Shown: one piece after another, positions 53,353 through 61,501 of the stretch
Layout: the number at the start of each line of letters is the position of its first letter
How positions within the stretch are numbered: the stretch's first letter is position 1
Source: Flavobacterium gelidilacus DSM 15343
GTDB taxonomy: Bacteria; Bacteroidota; Bacteroidia; Flavobacteriales; Flavobacteriaceae
Reading direction: 5' to 3'
Assembly (NCBI RefSeq): GCF_000422685.1
Contig: NZ_KE383904.1
Span: 134,257 to 198,256 of the forward strand
Length of the DNA stretch: 64,000 nt
Translations under genes and position numbers: made by a program
Notes under the pieces: model-generated
Databases searched by the model: none
Told to the model about the DNA's origin: nothing
The model's input: the letters and a program-made list of their open reading frames with translations, nothing else

Positions 53353-53389
53353 AAAAAATCCTCAAAATACTATGTAAATTGAGGATTCT
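53353..53389 (-). terminator. 37-bp terminator hairpin, copy 2
   Basis: Identical over 37 bases to 52768-52804, 585 bases away and in the same orientation. As a - strand terminator it would end the M61 peptidase transcript, and it lies just upstream of the antitoxin gene. Confidence 0.85.
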
Positions 53390-53412
53390 GTTTTGATTGT
53401 AGTAGTTTGTCT

Positions 53413-53440
53413 ATATCCTGAATCAAGTTTAGGATGACAA
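53413..53440 (-). repeat. REP-like palindromic element, fifth copy
   Basis: On the - strand TTGTCATCCTAAACTTGATT followed by CAGGATAT; the TTGTCA head and a stem of ATCCT/AGGAT link it to the copies at 7233-7656. It lies 10 bases beyond the end of the M61 peptidase gene. Confidence 0.6.
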
Positions 53441-53450
53441 AATAGAATGA

Positions 53451-55313
53451 TTAACCTTTTAACCAAGCTTCGCGTAAAGCTTTTTTGCTATCATCAGTTG
53501 CCATATAACCTTCTTTGATTTCTTTAGGCATAACAATTTTTCCTTTGATGTCCATTTCTTTTCCATCACGTTTGATTTTCATAGTAATTGCATCACCATC
53601 TTTCCATCCAAATGAAGCACCAACAGTTTGATTTATGTTGTTTAGATCTTGTTTTTCGCCATTAATATCTAAAATTACATCATTGTTTTTCAATCCTAAT
53701 TCTTTCATGAAAGCATTTATTTCAATTTCTGGTAAGTAGAAAAATTCTTTAGTTTCAGGATTGTATGAAATAATTGGTTGATTTCCACCTACTAAAAATG
53801 GATTTCCAGTTGCTTCTACTTTTGCTTCAGTTACTCCCATTTTGGCAAAATAGTCTGCGTAAGGAATTGGAGTTTCGCCAGCTACATATTTGTTTAAGAA
53901 AGCGCCAACTGATGGGTACGTTAATTCAGTGATTTTACTAAATAATTCTTCATCTTTAAATGCTTTTTTAGTTCCATATTCATTCGATAAATCTTGCATT
54001 AATTGCAAAATACCTTTTTGACCGTTACTTTTTTCTCTAATTTCAATATCTAAACACATAGCAATTAAAGCTCCTTTTTGATAAACATTTATATATTGAT
54101 CTTTGTAAGGGTCTTTTAAAACGTTTTTACTCATTTTAGTAAAACTCATTTTGTCATTCATGCTAGAAGCTTGAGCAATTTTTTCTGACATTCTTTCAAA
54201 AAATGCATCTTCTTCAATTAAACCTTGGTTAACTTGAAATAAATTGGCGAAATATTCAGTCACACCTTCATACATCCATAAATGTTCAGACATTTGAGGT
54301 TTATTGAAATCAAAATATTGAATTTCGTTAGAATGAACCGTTAATGGCGTTACAATATGAAAAAATTCATGAGAAACTACATCTTTTAATTGTTCTTGAA
54401 GCATTTCTAGTCCCATAACTTCTGGCATAACAACAGTTGTAGAAGTTGGATGTTCTAAAGCTCCAAATCCTTTTGCATCCGTTGGAGTCATGCTAGAAAG
54501 GTATAATAAGATTGCGTATTTTTTTGTGGCGTCAAATTTTCCTAAGAATTTCTTTTGAGCACGCATCATGTTTTCCATGTAAGGTGTAATTTCTTTTGCT
54601 GTATATTTTCCTGTTGGAGAATAAACAGAAATGATAATTTCCATATCATCAACCATAAATGATGTAAAATCTGGTTTTGCATACATGATTGGCATTTCAA
54701 CTAAAGAAGCATATTTTGAAGCTACAAACACATCTTTTGCGTCAGAAGCATCTAAATCATTCATAGCAGAAACTCCTAATAAAGTAGCTGGATGATTAAC
54801 CGTTAATTTATAGGCAACTTCTTCTTTTGTTGTAAAGTAACCTACAAATCCGTGTAAGTTTAACATGAAGTTTTTTCCAGCATCAATGTTTGTTCCTGCA
54901 GGAGAAAACACATCGGAAGAGTTTCCAAATCCACCACCTTTTTCAATATCATAAGTGTCATTTACTAAATATGAAACTTTTGATAATTTAGTAGCATCAC
55001 TAATTGTATAAGAATTGACATCTAATTTAGTAACTCTTAAAGGGTTTCCTTTAGCATCAAAAGCTTTTAAATCGTCAATATATTTTCCGTAATCATCATC
55101 AGAATAAGTTCCTGGAACGATTTTAGGAATGTTAAATGTAGCCGTTTCGGTTGTAAAAGTTGGCGCCATAATGCTTACCATTACTTTGTCTTCTTTTACG
55201 TTAACTAAATCAATAGTTACATCTACATCATTTTGTTTTGAAGCAGTTGTAGTTGCTGTTTTACAACTAAATAAGAAACTTGCTAGTGCAAGCGTTAGAA
55301 TTATTTTTTTCAT
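53451..55313 (-). CDS. M61-family metallopeptidase with C-terminal PDZ domain (lipoprotein)
   Basis: A 620-residue exported protein. The signal ends FLFSC with a likely lipidated Cys17. An N-terminal beta domain (about 30-200) leads to the catalytic domain with HEFFH, His315-Glu316 and His319, followed by HLWMYEGVTEYFA whose glutamate should be the third zinc ligand. This is the glycyl aminopeptidase-like M61 pattern. A PDZ-like domain fills about 500-600 (GLKNNDVILDINGEKQDLNN). Substrate is unknown. A 37-bp hairpin follows, then the toxin-antitoxin cassette. Confidence 0.93.
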   Translation of the reverse strand: MKKIILTLALASFLFSCKTATTTASKQNDVDVTIDLVNVKEDKVMVSIMAPTFTTETATFNIPKIVPGTYSDDDYGKYIDDLKAFDAKGNPLRVTKLDVNSYTISDATKLSKVSYLVNDTYDIEKGGGFGNSSDVFSPAGTNIDAGKNFMLNLHGFVGYFTTKEEVAYKLTVNHPATLLGVSAMNDLDASDAKDVFVASKYASLVEMPIMYAKPDFTSFMVDDMEIIISVYSPTGKYTAKEITPYMENMMRAQKKFLGKFDATKKYAILLYLSSMTPTDAKGFGALEHPTSTTVVMPEVMGLEMLQEQLKDVVSHEFFHIVTPLTVHSNEIQYFDFNKPQMSEHLWMYEGVTEYFANLFQVNQGLIEEDAFFERMSEKIAQASSMNDKMSFTKMSKNVLKDPYKDQYINVYQKGALIAMCLDIEIREKSNGQKGILQLMQDLSNEYGTKKAFKDEELFSKITELTYPSVGAFLNKYVAGETPIPYADYFAKMGVTEAKVEATGNPFLVGGNQPIISYNPETKEFFYLPEIEINAFMKELGLKNNDVILDINGEKQDLNNINQTVGASFGWKDGDAITMKIKRDGKEMDIKGKIVMPKEIKEGYMATDDSKKALREAWLKG

Positions 55314-55366
55314 TTTTTATTTATTGAATTACCAATAAGTAGTTTTTTATTGAAAAATGTTACAAT

Positions 55367-56290
55367 TTAAAGTGATTTTATGAATGAATTAATAGTTTCA
55401 GATAATTCATTCATGATTGGTAAATCTGGATTAGAATAAGATTTTATATTTTCTTCATCTTCATTTATTTCTTTAAAAATATGATTCATTTTGTCAATAA
55501 TTTTTAATTGTGATTTTGGGTTGGCTTCGTATAATAATTTTGCTTCGCTTTCTGCAACTTGAATATCTTTTGTGCCATTTATGATGAGAATTGGAATATT
55601 TAATTTTTTAACTTCTACTTGAGGATTGTATTTCATCCAAGAAATCATATAAGGCTGAACGCTTTCTCTAAAAATAGAAGCTAACATTTGATTTTCTAAC
55701 TTAAAAGTTTTTCCTTCTTTTAAAATTTTGAAGTTTTCCTCGGTTTTAGCTTTCAAAAAAGGTGCTTGTTTTTCAATTTGTTCTGTAATAATTAAATCAA
55801 TAGTTCTTCCTGCACCAGCTAAAGAAATATAAGCATCTGCATTGTCTTTGGCTGCAATCATTCCTATTAAAGAGCCTTCACTGTGACCAGCAATGATGAT
55901 TTTGTTGTATTTGTTTTGTTTTTTGAAATAAGTAATAATATCTTTTACATCAGTAATAAAATCATCAAAACGAAGTGATTTTTCGTCTAAATTTCCTTCT
56001 TTCATTTGGGTAATGATTCTTTTGTCAAAACTAAAAGCAACATTTCCATCTTTTGCAATGGCTTCAGCTAAATATTTTAAGGAATTATTTTGCATTCCAA
56101 GTTGGTTTCCATTTCTGTTTGTTGGACCAGAACCAGCAATTATAATTACTAAATTTGGTTTTGAGGAAATAGTATTTTCAATTGAAAAAAGTGTACCTTT
56201 TATCAGAGAATTGACTTCAATTTCTTCTGTTTTTATTTCTTGAGCGAAAACAACTAGTGGAAATAGTAGTAAGCATATGATTTTTTTCAT
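55367..56290 (-). CDS. secreted alpha/beta hydrolase
   Basis: A 307-residue exported hydrolase from ATG 56290: signal MKKIICLLLFPLVVFAQ. VIIIAGSGPTNRNGN is the oxyanion-region loop, AGHSEGSLIG the nucleophile elbow with catalytic serine, ILIINGTKDIQV the acid strand and KMNHIF the catalytic histidine. An esterase or peptidase acting in the periplasm is likely. The frame is open up to 56413 but those codons overlap the preceding gene and do not look like signal sequence, so 56290 is preferred. It is the last gene of a four-gene unit. Confidence 0.9.
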   Translation of the reverse strand: MKKIICLLLFPLVVFAQEIKTEEIEVNSLIKGTLFSIENTISSKPNLVIIIAGSGPTNRNGNQLGMQNNSLKYLAEAIAKDGNVAFSFDKRIITQMKEGNLDEKSLRFDDFITDVKDIITYFKKQNKYNKIIIAGHSEGSLIGMIAAKDNADAYISLAGAGRTIDLIITEQIEKQAPFLKAKTEENFKILKEGKTFKLENQMLASIFRESVQPYMISWMKYNPQVEVKKLNIPILIINGTKDIQVAESEAKLLYEANPKSQLKIIDKMNHIFKEINEDEENIKSYSNPDLPIMNELSETINSFIKSL

Positions 56291-56292
56291 TT

Positions 56293-56877
56293 TTATAAAT
56301 TTAAAAGTTGATAAGTGTAAGATGAAGCGAAATTTGCAATAAGAATTACAAGAATAAATAATACAATCTGTTTGGTGGTTTTTGCATTTGTAGCTGTTTT
56401 GAAACCATTCCACAATAAGATGGAAAGCCCTATTATTCCAACCAAACTTAGTATCGAAGTTAGAAATAAAACAAAATAGTCTTGGGTTGAAATAGTTATA
56501 TTTTTTAAATCATTTAGACTTTCTAAGAGTTTGTTTGAAATAGTTGAAGATGCATCATTAATATTTGCGAGAGTTGTTAAGTAAAACGGAATTCTTGCAA
56601 TCAAGCTACTATTTAAAATGTCTATGAATCTAGTTTTTGAGTTAAAATACTTTCCCAAGGCAAACAAAAAAAATGTCAAAATCAGCGTTAAGGCTATATT
56701 TTGAAGTAAATGATTGATAAAGCTAATGCTATCTGGAAATGAAATATGTAAAATACTGTCAAATAGTGCATTAAATTGATAACCCAAAAAAGAGCCAAAA
56801 AGCAAGAATAGTATTCCGAAAATTAACAATTGTTTCTCAGAATATTTTTCAAACGGATTTAAAAGTGCTTTAATCAT
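56293..56877 (-). CDS. YIP1-like small membrane protein
   Basis: A 194-residue protein with five predicted transmembrane segments (FGILFLLFGSFLGYQF, ALTLILTFFLFALG, FVLFLTSILSLVGIIGL, IVLFILVILIANFA and one more). N-terminal NPFEKYSEKQ and the late LLWNGFKTATNAKT fit the bacterial YIP1 family. The function is unknown. It overlaps the preceding gene by 8 bases and ends 2 bases before the hydrolase, so it is in the same operon. Confidence 0.75.
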   Translation of the reverse strand: MIKALLNPFEKYSEKQLLIFGILFLLFGSFLGYQFNALFDSILHISFPDSISFINHLLQNIALTLILTFFLFALGKYFNSKTRFIDILNSSLIARIPFYLTTLANINDASSTISNKLLESLNDLKNITISTQDYFVLFLTSILSLVGIIGLSILLWNGFKTATNAKTTKQIVLFILVILIANFASSYTYQLLNL

Positions 56878-57349
56878 TTTGTATTGATTTTATGATTTTT
56901 GATAATTCTTCTGGTTTTTGAGTTCCTATTAAAATAGAATTTTTGAAAGAATTTTTATTAGTGTAATGGATTTTTAATCCTTTATTGCCAGAAATATTAT
57001 AAGCTCCCAAACGAATTCCCCAACCGCCATAATCCATTATGGGATTGTATTTTAGAACTTCCATTTTTTCAATATTTTGAAATTTATATGATTTATGAAT
57101 CCCAAAAGGAAAAAACTTAATTTCAATTTTATCTTGATAAACTTTAGTTTTTAGACTCATAATATAAAAAAGTAAGAATACTAAAAGCATTATTACAATC
57201 GGAATGATGGCTAAACTTTTTGAACCATTTCCGTAGTTTTTTTCAATAAATATTTTGTAAAATATAAATGCATTTAAGCCTAAAATTAACAACCACAACC
57301 ACCATTGACGAAATTGCTGTTTTTCTTCAAATAAGATTTTTTCTTCCAT
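56870..57349 (-). CDS. membrane protein with PH-like domain (DUF6141-like)
   Basis: A 159-residue protein with two membrane helices (about 18-34 and 45-66) followed by a beta-rich domain: YQDKIEIKFFPFGI, FQNIEKMEVLKYNPI, DYGGWGIRLG and LIGTQKPEELSKII. The last pattern is common in bacterial PH-like domains facing the cytoplasm. No function is known. It lies 12 bases after the DUF2089 regulator gene and overlaps the YIP1-like gene by 8 bases. Confidence 0.75.
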   Translation of the reverse strand: MEEKILFEEKQQFRQWWLWLLILGLNAFIFYKIFIEKNYGNGSKSLAIIPIVIMLLVFLLFYIMSLKTKVYQDKIEIKFFPFGIHKSYKFQNIEKMEVLKYNPIMDYGGWGIRLGAYNISGNKGLKIHYTNKNSFKNSILIGTQKPEELSKIIKSIQND

Positions 57350-57361
57350 AATTTTAAATTT

Positions 57362-57634
57362 TCAATCATTCAATTTTTTAATCTTCTCAATCATATCATC
57401 CAATTTATTACGCACAGTAGGGTAGCTATTTCCCATTTGGGTTGCCATTTCTTTTAAACTTCCGCTGGTTAGAAAAAATTGAAGAATAAAATTTTGCTCT
57501 TCTTCTGAAAGTTGTGATAATATAGGAAGAGGATAATTGCCAGAAACTTTCGTTTCACAGTTTTGACAACTCAATTGTGTTACAATAAGAGTGCTTTCAC
57601 AACTTGGACAATTTTTAGGGAATTTAGGTTTCAT
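57362..57634 (-). CDS. DUF2089-family regulator (zinc ribbon plus helix-turn-helix)
   Basis: A 90-residue protein from ATG 57634 (MKPKFPKNCPSC). Two CxxC pairs, CPSC and CQNC, form a zinc ribbon, and from about 45 a helix-turn-helix-like region (SGSLKEMATQMGNSYPTVRN) should bind DNA. DUF2089 proteins typically precede membrane or signalling genes, and here it heads the operon with the PH-like, YIP1-like and hydrolase genes. Upstream ATG codons exist at 57649 and 57742, but the promoter at 57651-57684 puts transcription start near 57644, so 57634 is best. Confidence 0.85.
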   Translation of the reverse strand: MKPKFPKNCPSCESTLIVTQLSCQNCETKVSGNYPLPILSQLSEEEQNFILQFFLTSGSLKEMATQMGNSYPTVRNKLDDMIEKIKKLND

Positions 57635-57650
57635 ATCAAATATATTCATA

Positions 57651-57684
57651 CAAAGATAAATATTATTTAATAAAAAATAAACAA
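57651..57684 (-). promoter_or_regulatory. promoter of the DUF2089 operon
   Basis: On the - strand a TTG (57682-57684) is followed after 23 bases by TATCTTTG (57651-57658). The start point would be near 57644, giving a leader of only about 10 bases before ATG 57634. Confidence 0.65.
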
Positions 57685-57720
57685 AGTTAAAGTATTTTTT
57701 AATTTTGTTTAAAAAAGTGT

Positions 57721-57747
57721 AAAAAAAACGCTTGATGAACAAGCGTT
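57721..57747 (-). terminator. terminator after the TIGR03643-like gene
   Basis: On the - strand AACGCTTG-TTCAT-CAAGCGTT is followed by a T run (A tract at 57721-57728 on the + strand). It separates this gene from the DUF2089 operon. Confidence 0.88.
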
Positions 57748-57752
57748 AAGTT

Positions 57753-58034
57753 TTAATCAAATTTATTTTTTATGTAGTATTTTGCATCTAAATCGTCATC
57801 TTCAATAGTGTTGAACTTTAAAGGTTTAGGTTTAGGTTTACTTGCAATAGCTTTCTTTTTCCATAACTCAAAATTTTCTTTATTGAGTTTTTTTCGCATA
57901 AAGTCATTGACATCATTTTCTACAATACCAAATTCTTCTTTTATGACTTCGTAAGGTTTTTTCTCTTCTTGAGCCATATTGACAATTCGCTCTAAAGTTT
58001 CATTGTCTAATTCTGAAATTTTTCTTTTTTTCAT
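57753..58034 (-). CDS. TIGR03643/DUF2805-family small protein
   Basis: A 93-residue protein: SELDNETLERIVNMAQEEKK and EEFGIVENDVNDFMRKKLNK form a helix-turn-helix-like unit, followed by a basic stretch KKKAIASKPKPKPLKF. The family is widespread in Bacteroidetes and cyanobacteria with unknown role; DNA binding is a reasonable guess from its shape only. It is transcribed alone with its own terminator. Confidence 0.82.
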   Translation of the reverse strand: MKKRKISELDNETLERIVNMAQEEKKPYEVIKEEFGIVENDVNDFMRKKLNKENFELWKKKAIASKPKPKPLKFNTIEDDDLDAKYYIKNKFD

Positions 58035-58171
58035 TTTATGAAAATTACTTCACATTTTTTAAGGTTATTATTTACAATATTAACAAAAAAAGAGCAGTTT
58101 TTCAATATTCATTTAATTTTTAACAATTTAATAAAATATAAACGTCAATTTATTAATTTTTTAAAAAATAT

Positions 58172-58774
58172 TTATAAAATAGTCCTAAAAGTTAAATTTA
58201 TTCTTGGATTTTTACTACTTGTTGTTTTTGGGATTTGATGTTTGTAATGAATTTGACTACCTTCTTTCATCAAAATCAAACTACCATGTTTTAAAATTAC
58301 ATGTTGCTTTGCTTCTTTTATAGTATTGTGTTTCAGTTGAAAAGTACGTTCTTCTCCTAAACTAATCGAAGCAATAATAGGATTTCTACCTAATTCTTTT
58401 TCATTATCGGCATGCCAACCGTTACTATCTCTTTCGTTTCTATATAAATTGAGTAGAACAGTAGTAAATTTATGTTTTGCTTTTTCTTCAACTAACTCTT
58501 TTAAATGTATTAGCGTTGCATTCCATGGATGAGGATTCATAATAATATTAGAGTATTTATAGGGTTTTCCTTCATTTCCATATAAAGCAGTTAATCGTGG
58601 TTGCAAATGGTTTTTTCCATAAACAGTGATTGTGTCTTGTTGCCAAGGTGTTTTTTCGTTTAATAATTTAAAAAACTCATCTGCCTTTTCTTTGGTTAAA
58701 AAGTTGGGGTAATACTCAAAAATTGCATCGGGCAATTCTAAAATAATTTTTTCTTCTGGAAATAGGTTTAACAT
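58172..58774 (-). CDS. alkB: alpha-ketoglutarate-dependent DNA repair dioxygenase AlkB
   Basis: A 200-residue Fe(II)/2-oxoglutarate enzyme that removes alkyl groups from DNA or RNA bases. Iron ligands are the His and Asp in NGWHADNEKE and the His in HYKHQIPK; the 2-oxoglutarate arginine is in NPRINLTFR. QPRLTALYGNEG and ASISLGEERTFQL match the AlkB2/3-like group. Its start lies 3 bases after the DoxX stop, so the two are probably cotranscribed. Confidence 0.93.
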   Translation of the reverse strand: MLNLFPEEKIILELPDAIFEYYPNFLTKEKADEFFKLLNEKTPWQQDTITVYGKNHLQPRLTALYGNEGKPYKYSNIIMNPHPWNATLIHLKELVEEKAKHKFTTVLLNLYRNERDSNGWHADNEKELGRNPIIASISLGEERTFQLKHNTIKEAKQHVILKHGSLILMKEGSQIHYKHQIPKTTSSKNPRINLTFRTIL

Positions 58775-58777
58775 AGT

Positions 58778-59131
58778 TTAAAGATATTGAATTGCCCAAT
58801 AAATTAATAAAAACTGTAATGGAAGTCTTAAAATTAAAACCCATTTAGGCATTCGTAAACTGGCTTTTTCATTTTGCAACATATAAAAATGAGTAGCAAA
58901 AAAGCCAATTAATAAAATTATTATTCCCACTGAAGCAATTGGAGCTAATGATTTAAAGAGAAGTATTATTCCAAATACAATTTCTAAAATACCACTTGCT
59001 TTATTGATTAATGAAGCATTAGGAAGGTAAGGAGGAATAATCTTAAGATATAATTTGGGAACTCTAAAATGGTTTATACCAGCAATGATATAAATACCAG
59101 CCATTAGATATTGATGCCAAGGTAAATTCAT
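58778..59131 (-). CDS. DoxX-family membrane protein
   Basis: A 117-residue protein with four transmembrane helices. GIYIIAGINHFRVPKLYLKI at the start and NKASGILEIVFGIILLF match DoxX/MauE-like proteins. The substrate is unknown. It is located between an EamA transporter upstream and alkB downstream on the - strand. Confidence 0.85.
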   Translation of the reverse strand: MNLPWHQYLMAGIYIIAGINHFRVPKLYLKIIPPYLPNASLINKASGILEIVFGIILLFKSLAPIASVGIIILLIGFFATHFYMLQNEKASLRMPKWVLILRLPLQFLLIYWAIQYL

Positions 59132-59163
59132 GGTTTTTTTACGAATTTAAGGAAATCAAATGA

Positions 59164-60063
59164 TTATTTACGAATTTTAGAAAAGTTAATATTCATAATC
59201 ACGATAGCAAAAATAATTAAAAGAACTCCAAGCCATTGTGAAACAACAACTGTTTCATTTAATATAAAATAAGCCATCATAACAGAAACTGGTAATTCTA
59301 ACGAAGAAACAATACTTCCTAAACCTAAACCTATATGGGGAAATCCAGAATTCATTAACATTGGTGGAATTATGGTTCCAAAAAGAGCCAAAACAATTCC
59401 CCATTTCATGAAAATTTCCGTGTTAAAAGGTGTCGTTTGCGTAAATAAAGCAAAACCAGCCACAGTAACTGCTCCACCAAGAAGCATGTATAAACTTCTT
59501 TGAGCTGATGAAATTCTTAAAGCCACTTTATTAGCCGTAAACATTGTTGTTGTAAAAGAACAAGCCGCTAACATTCCAAAAATTAAACCTCTCCAATCAA
59601 TTTCAACAGTTGAGTTTAATAGGTTTGTAGCTAATAATGTTCCAATAAGTACAATTACAACTGCTATGATTTTTTGAGTTGAAGGAGCTTTTTTATCTAA
59701 AAACCATTCTAATAAAACGCCAATCCAAACGGTTTGCATTAACAAAACAATAGCAATAGAAACGTCAATATATTTTACACATAAATAATAGAAAACACTT
59801 GTCATTCCTAATGAAGTTCCAGCTAACATTAACTGAAAAATATTCTTTTTTGTAGCTTTAATTACAACCGTTTTAGCTTGTTGTTTTTGAAATAAATTGA
59901 TAATTAAAATTCCAATAATTCCATATATAAATTGTGCTGAAGTAACTTCTGCAGTTGTGAAATCTTCTTTGTAAGCTAATTTAACAAACGTAGCTAACAT
60001 TCCGTAGCTCGTTGCACCTAATCCTACTAAAAAAACTCCTTTTATGATATTGTTATTCGACAT
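59164..60063 (-). CDS. EamA-family (DMT superfamily) transporter
   Basis: A 299-residue inner membrane protein with ten transmembrane helices arranged as two EamA repeats: one from about 7-125 with GLGATSYGMLATFVKLAY, one from about 150-290 with FGMLAACSFTTTMFTANKVAL and the end SSLELPVSVMMAYFILNE. It probably exports a metabolite such as an amino acid; the substrate is not readable. It is separated from the upstream tpiA by a terminator. Confidence 0.9.
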   Translation of the reverse strand: MSNNNIIKGVFLVGLGATSYGMLATFVKLAYKEDFTTAEVTSAQFIYGIIGILIINLFQKQQAKTVVIKATKKNIFQLMLAGTSLGMTSVFYYLCVKYIDVSIAIVLLMQTVWIGVLLEWFLDKKAPSTQKIIAVVIVLIGTLLATNLLNSTVEIDWRGLIFGMLAACSFTTTMFTANKVALRISSAQRSLYMLLGGAVTVAGFALFTQTTPFNTEIFMKWGIVLALFGTIIPPMLMNSGFPHIGLGLGSIVSSLELPVSVMMAYFILNETVVVSQWLGVLLIIFAIVIMNINFSKIRK

Positions 60064-60121
60064 ATTCTAAATATTAAAAAGCCTGCAAAGATAGTTTTTC
60101 TTTTTATAGATAACTTAAAAT

Positions 60122-60156
60122 AAAAAAAGGATTTACTAGTTAAAGTAAATCCTTTT
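60122..60156 (-). terminator. terminator after tpiA
   Basis: AAAAGGATTTAC at 60125-60136 pairs with GTAAATCCTTTT at 60145-60156. On the - strand the stem is followed by a T run (A tract 60122-60128). Confidence 0.88.
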
Positions 60157-60175
60157 AAATGTTATAAAATTTCTA

Positions 60176-60925
60176 TTAAAAAGCGTTTACAATAGCCAAA
60201 AAATCATCTGCTTTTAAAGCTGCTCCTCCAATTAAACCACCATCAACATCTGGATTTGAGAAAATCTCTTTTGCATTATCAGGTTTTACACTTCCGCCAT
60301 AAAGAATGGAAACATTTTCAGCTACTTCGTATCCATATACTTTTTCGATTAAAGTACGGATGAATTTATGCATTTCCTGAGCTTGTGCTGGAGATGCAGT
60401 TTCACCAGTTCCAATTGCCCAAACAGGTTCGTAGGCTAAAACTATTTTAGACCAATCGCTTTTTTCTAAATGAAATAAAGCATCACGCAATTGATATTCA
60501 ACCACATTAAAATGATTGTCTATTTGTCTGTCTTTCAGTTCTTCACCAAAGCAAAAAATGATTCTCATTTCATGTTTTAATGCCGTATCAACTTTAAGCG
60601 CTAATAAAGCATCAGTTTCATGAAAATAAGCACGTCTTTCACTGTGACCTAAAATTACTGTGTTTACACCAATTGATGTTAACATATCAGCCGAAATTTC
60701 ACCTGTAAAAGCACCACCTTCTGCTTGATGCATATTTTGAGCAGCTACTGTTATTCCTTTTCCATTTGTTTTTTCAACAGCTGTTAAAAGGTTAACAAAA
60801 GTAGGAGCAACAACTATTTCAGTTTCATTTTTAGCTTTTTTAGCTATAATTTCTTCAAGAAGTGTAACTGTTTCTTGATTGTTTTTGTGCATTTTCCAAT
60901 TTCCTGCAACGATGTGTTTTCTCAT
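60176..60925 (-). CDS. tpiA: triosephosphate isomerase
   Basis: A 249-residue TIM-barrel enzyme of glycolysis interconverting dihydroxyacetone phosphate and glyceraldehyde-3-phosphate. It starts RKHIVAGNWKMHKN (the lysine contacts phosphate), has the electrophilic histidine in LGHSERRAYF, the base glutamate and flexible loop in AYEPVWAIGTG, and the phosphate loops ILYGGSVK and GLIGGAAL. Length is normal. Confidence 0.97.
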   Translation of the reverse strand: MRKHIVAGNWKMHKNNQETVTLLEEIIAKKAKNETEIVVAPTFVNLLTAVEKTNGKGITVAAQNMHQAEGGAFTGEISADMLTSIGVNTVILGHSERRAYFHETDALLALKVDTALKHEMRIIFCFGEELKDRQIDNHFNVVEYQLRDALFHLEKSDWSKIVLAYEPVWAIGTGETASPAQAQEMHKFIRTLIEKVYGYEVAENVSILYGGSVKPDNAKEIFSNPDVDGGLIGGAALKADDFLAIVNAF

Positions 60926-60952
60926 TTTATATTTGTTTTAGCCACAGATTTT

Positions 60953-60960
60953 CAAATTTA
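60953..60960 (-). promoter_or_regulatory. -7 box ahead of tpiA
   Basis: On the - strand it reads TAAATTTG, 27 bases before ATG 60925; a TTG at 60976-60978 is 15 bases further up, a little close. Confidence 0.4.
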
Positions 60961-60997
60961 TCTTTTCTGAAGATCCAAAATCTGAATATCTATTATC

Positions 60998-61495
60998 TTA
61001 TTTCAATTTTTCTAAAGTTTCAATTAACTTATTATCATCAGCTTCAATTACTTTAAATAAAGCAATTTTACCTGTTTTATCTACAATCATATATCTTGGA
61101 ATCCAATCTAAATTGATTGATTTTCCAAAAACACCTTTCATTCCGTCAGCAATTAAATAATGTTCACCTTGAACGTCATATTTTTCAATTCCTTTGATCC
61201 ATGCATCATGTTTTTTATCTACTGAAAGGAATAAATAAGTTACGTCAGGATAATTTTCTTGTAAAGTTTTTACTTTAGGCATTCCTTTGATACAATCTGG
61301 ACACCAAGAAGCCCAAACATCAATAACGATTGTTTTTCCTTCATATTTTTTAAGAATTTCTTGAAATGTGATATCTGTGTTTTCTACAGTTTTCATTGTG
61401 TTAGACAAAGCTTCAGCCTTAAATTCAGTTTGTTGGGCTTGTGAACAAGAGAAAGTACTTAGAGCAATTGCTAGTATTGAGAATATTTTTTTCAT
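60998..61495 (-). CDS. TlpA-like thioredoxin-family protein
   Basis: A 165-residue exported thioredoxin-fold protein. The signal region ends STFSC, possibly a lipoprotein cysteine at 17. The redox site is VWASWCPDCIKGMP, followed by YLFLSVDKKHDAWIKGI, WIPRYMIVDKTG (cis-proline region) typical of TlpA/ResA. It would reduce or exchange disulfides in the periplasm. It follows the DoxX-thioredoxin gene by 6 bases and the pair probably forms a periplasmic thiol-redox system. Confidence 0.9.
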   Translation of the reverse strand: MKKIFSILAIALSTFSCSQAQQTEFKAEALSNTMKTVENTDITFQEILKKYEGKTIVIDVWASWCPDCIKGMPKVKTLQENYPDVTYLFLSVDKKHDAWIKGIEKYDVQGEHYLIADGMKGVFGKSINLDWIPRYMIVDKTGKIALFKVIEADDNKLIETLEKLK

Positions 61496-61501
61496 TGTGT
61501 T

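Noticed and set aside
56291..56413. N-terminal extension of the alpha/beta hydrolase
   Set aside because: The extra 41 residues overlap the YIP1-like gene end and lack signal-peptide character, whereas the internal ATG at 56290 gives a normal signal peptide.
58038..58238. 66-residue + strand frame after the TIGR03643 gene
   Set aside because: Low-complexity Lys/Ile/Phe-rich sequence from AT-rich DNA, overlapping the end of alkB on the other strand; no promoter seen.
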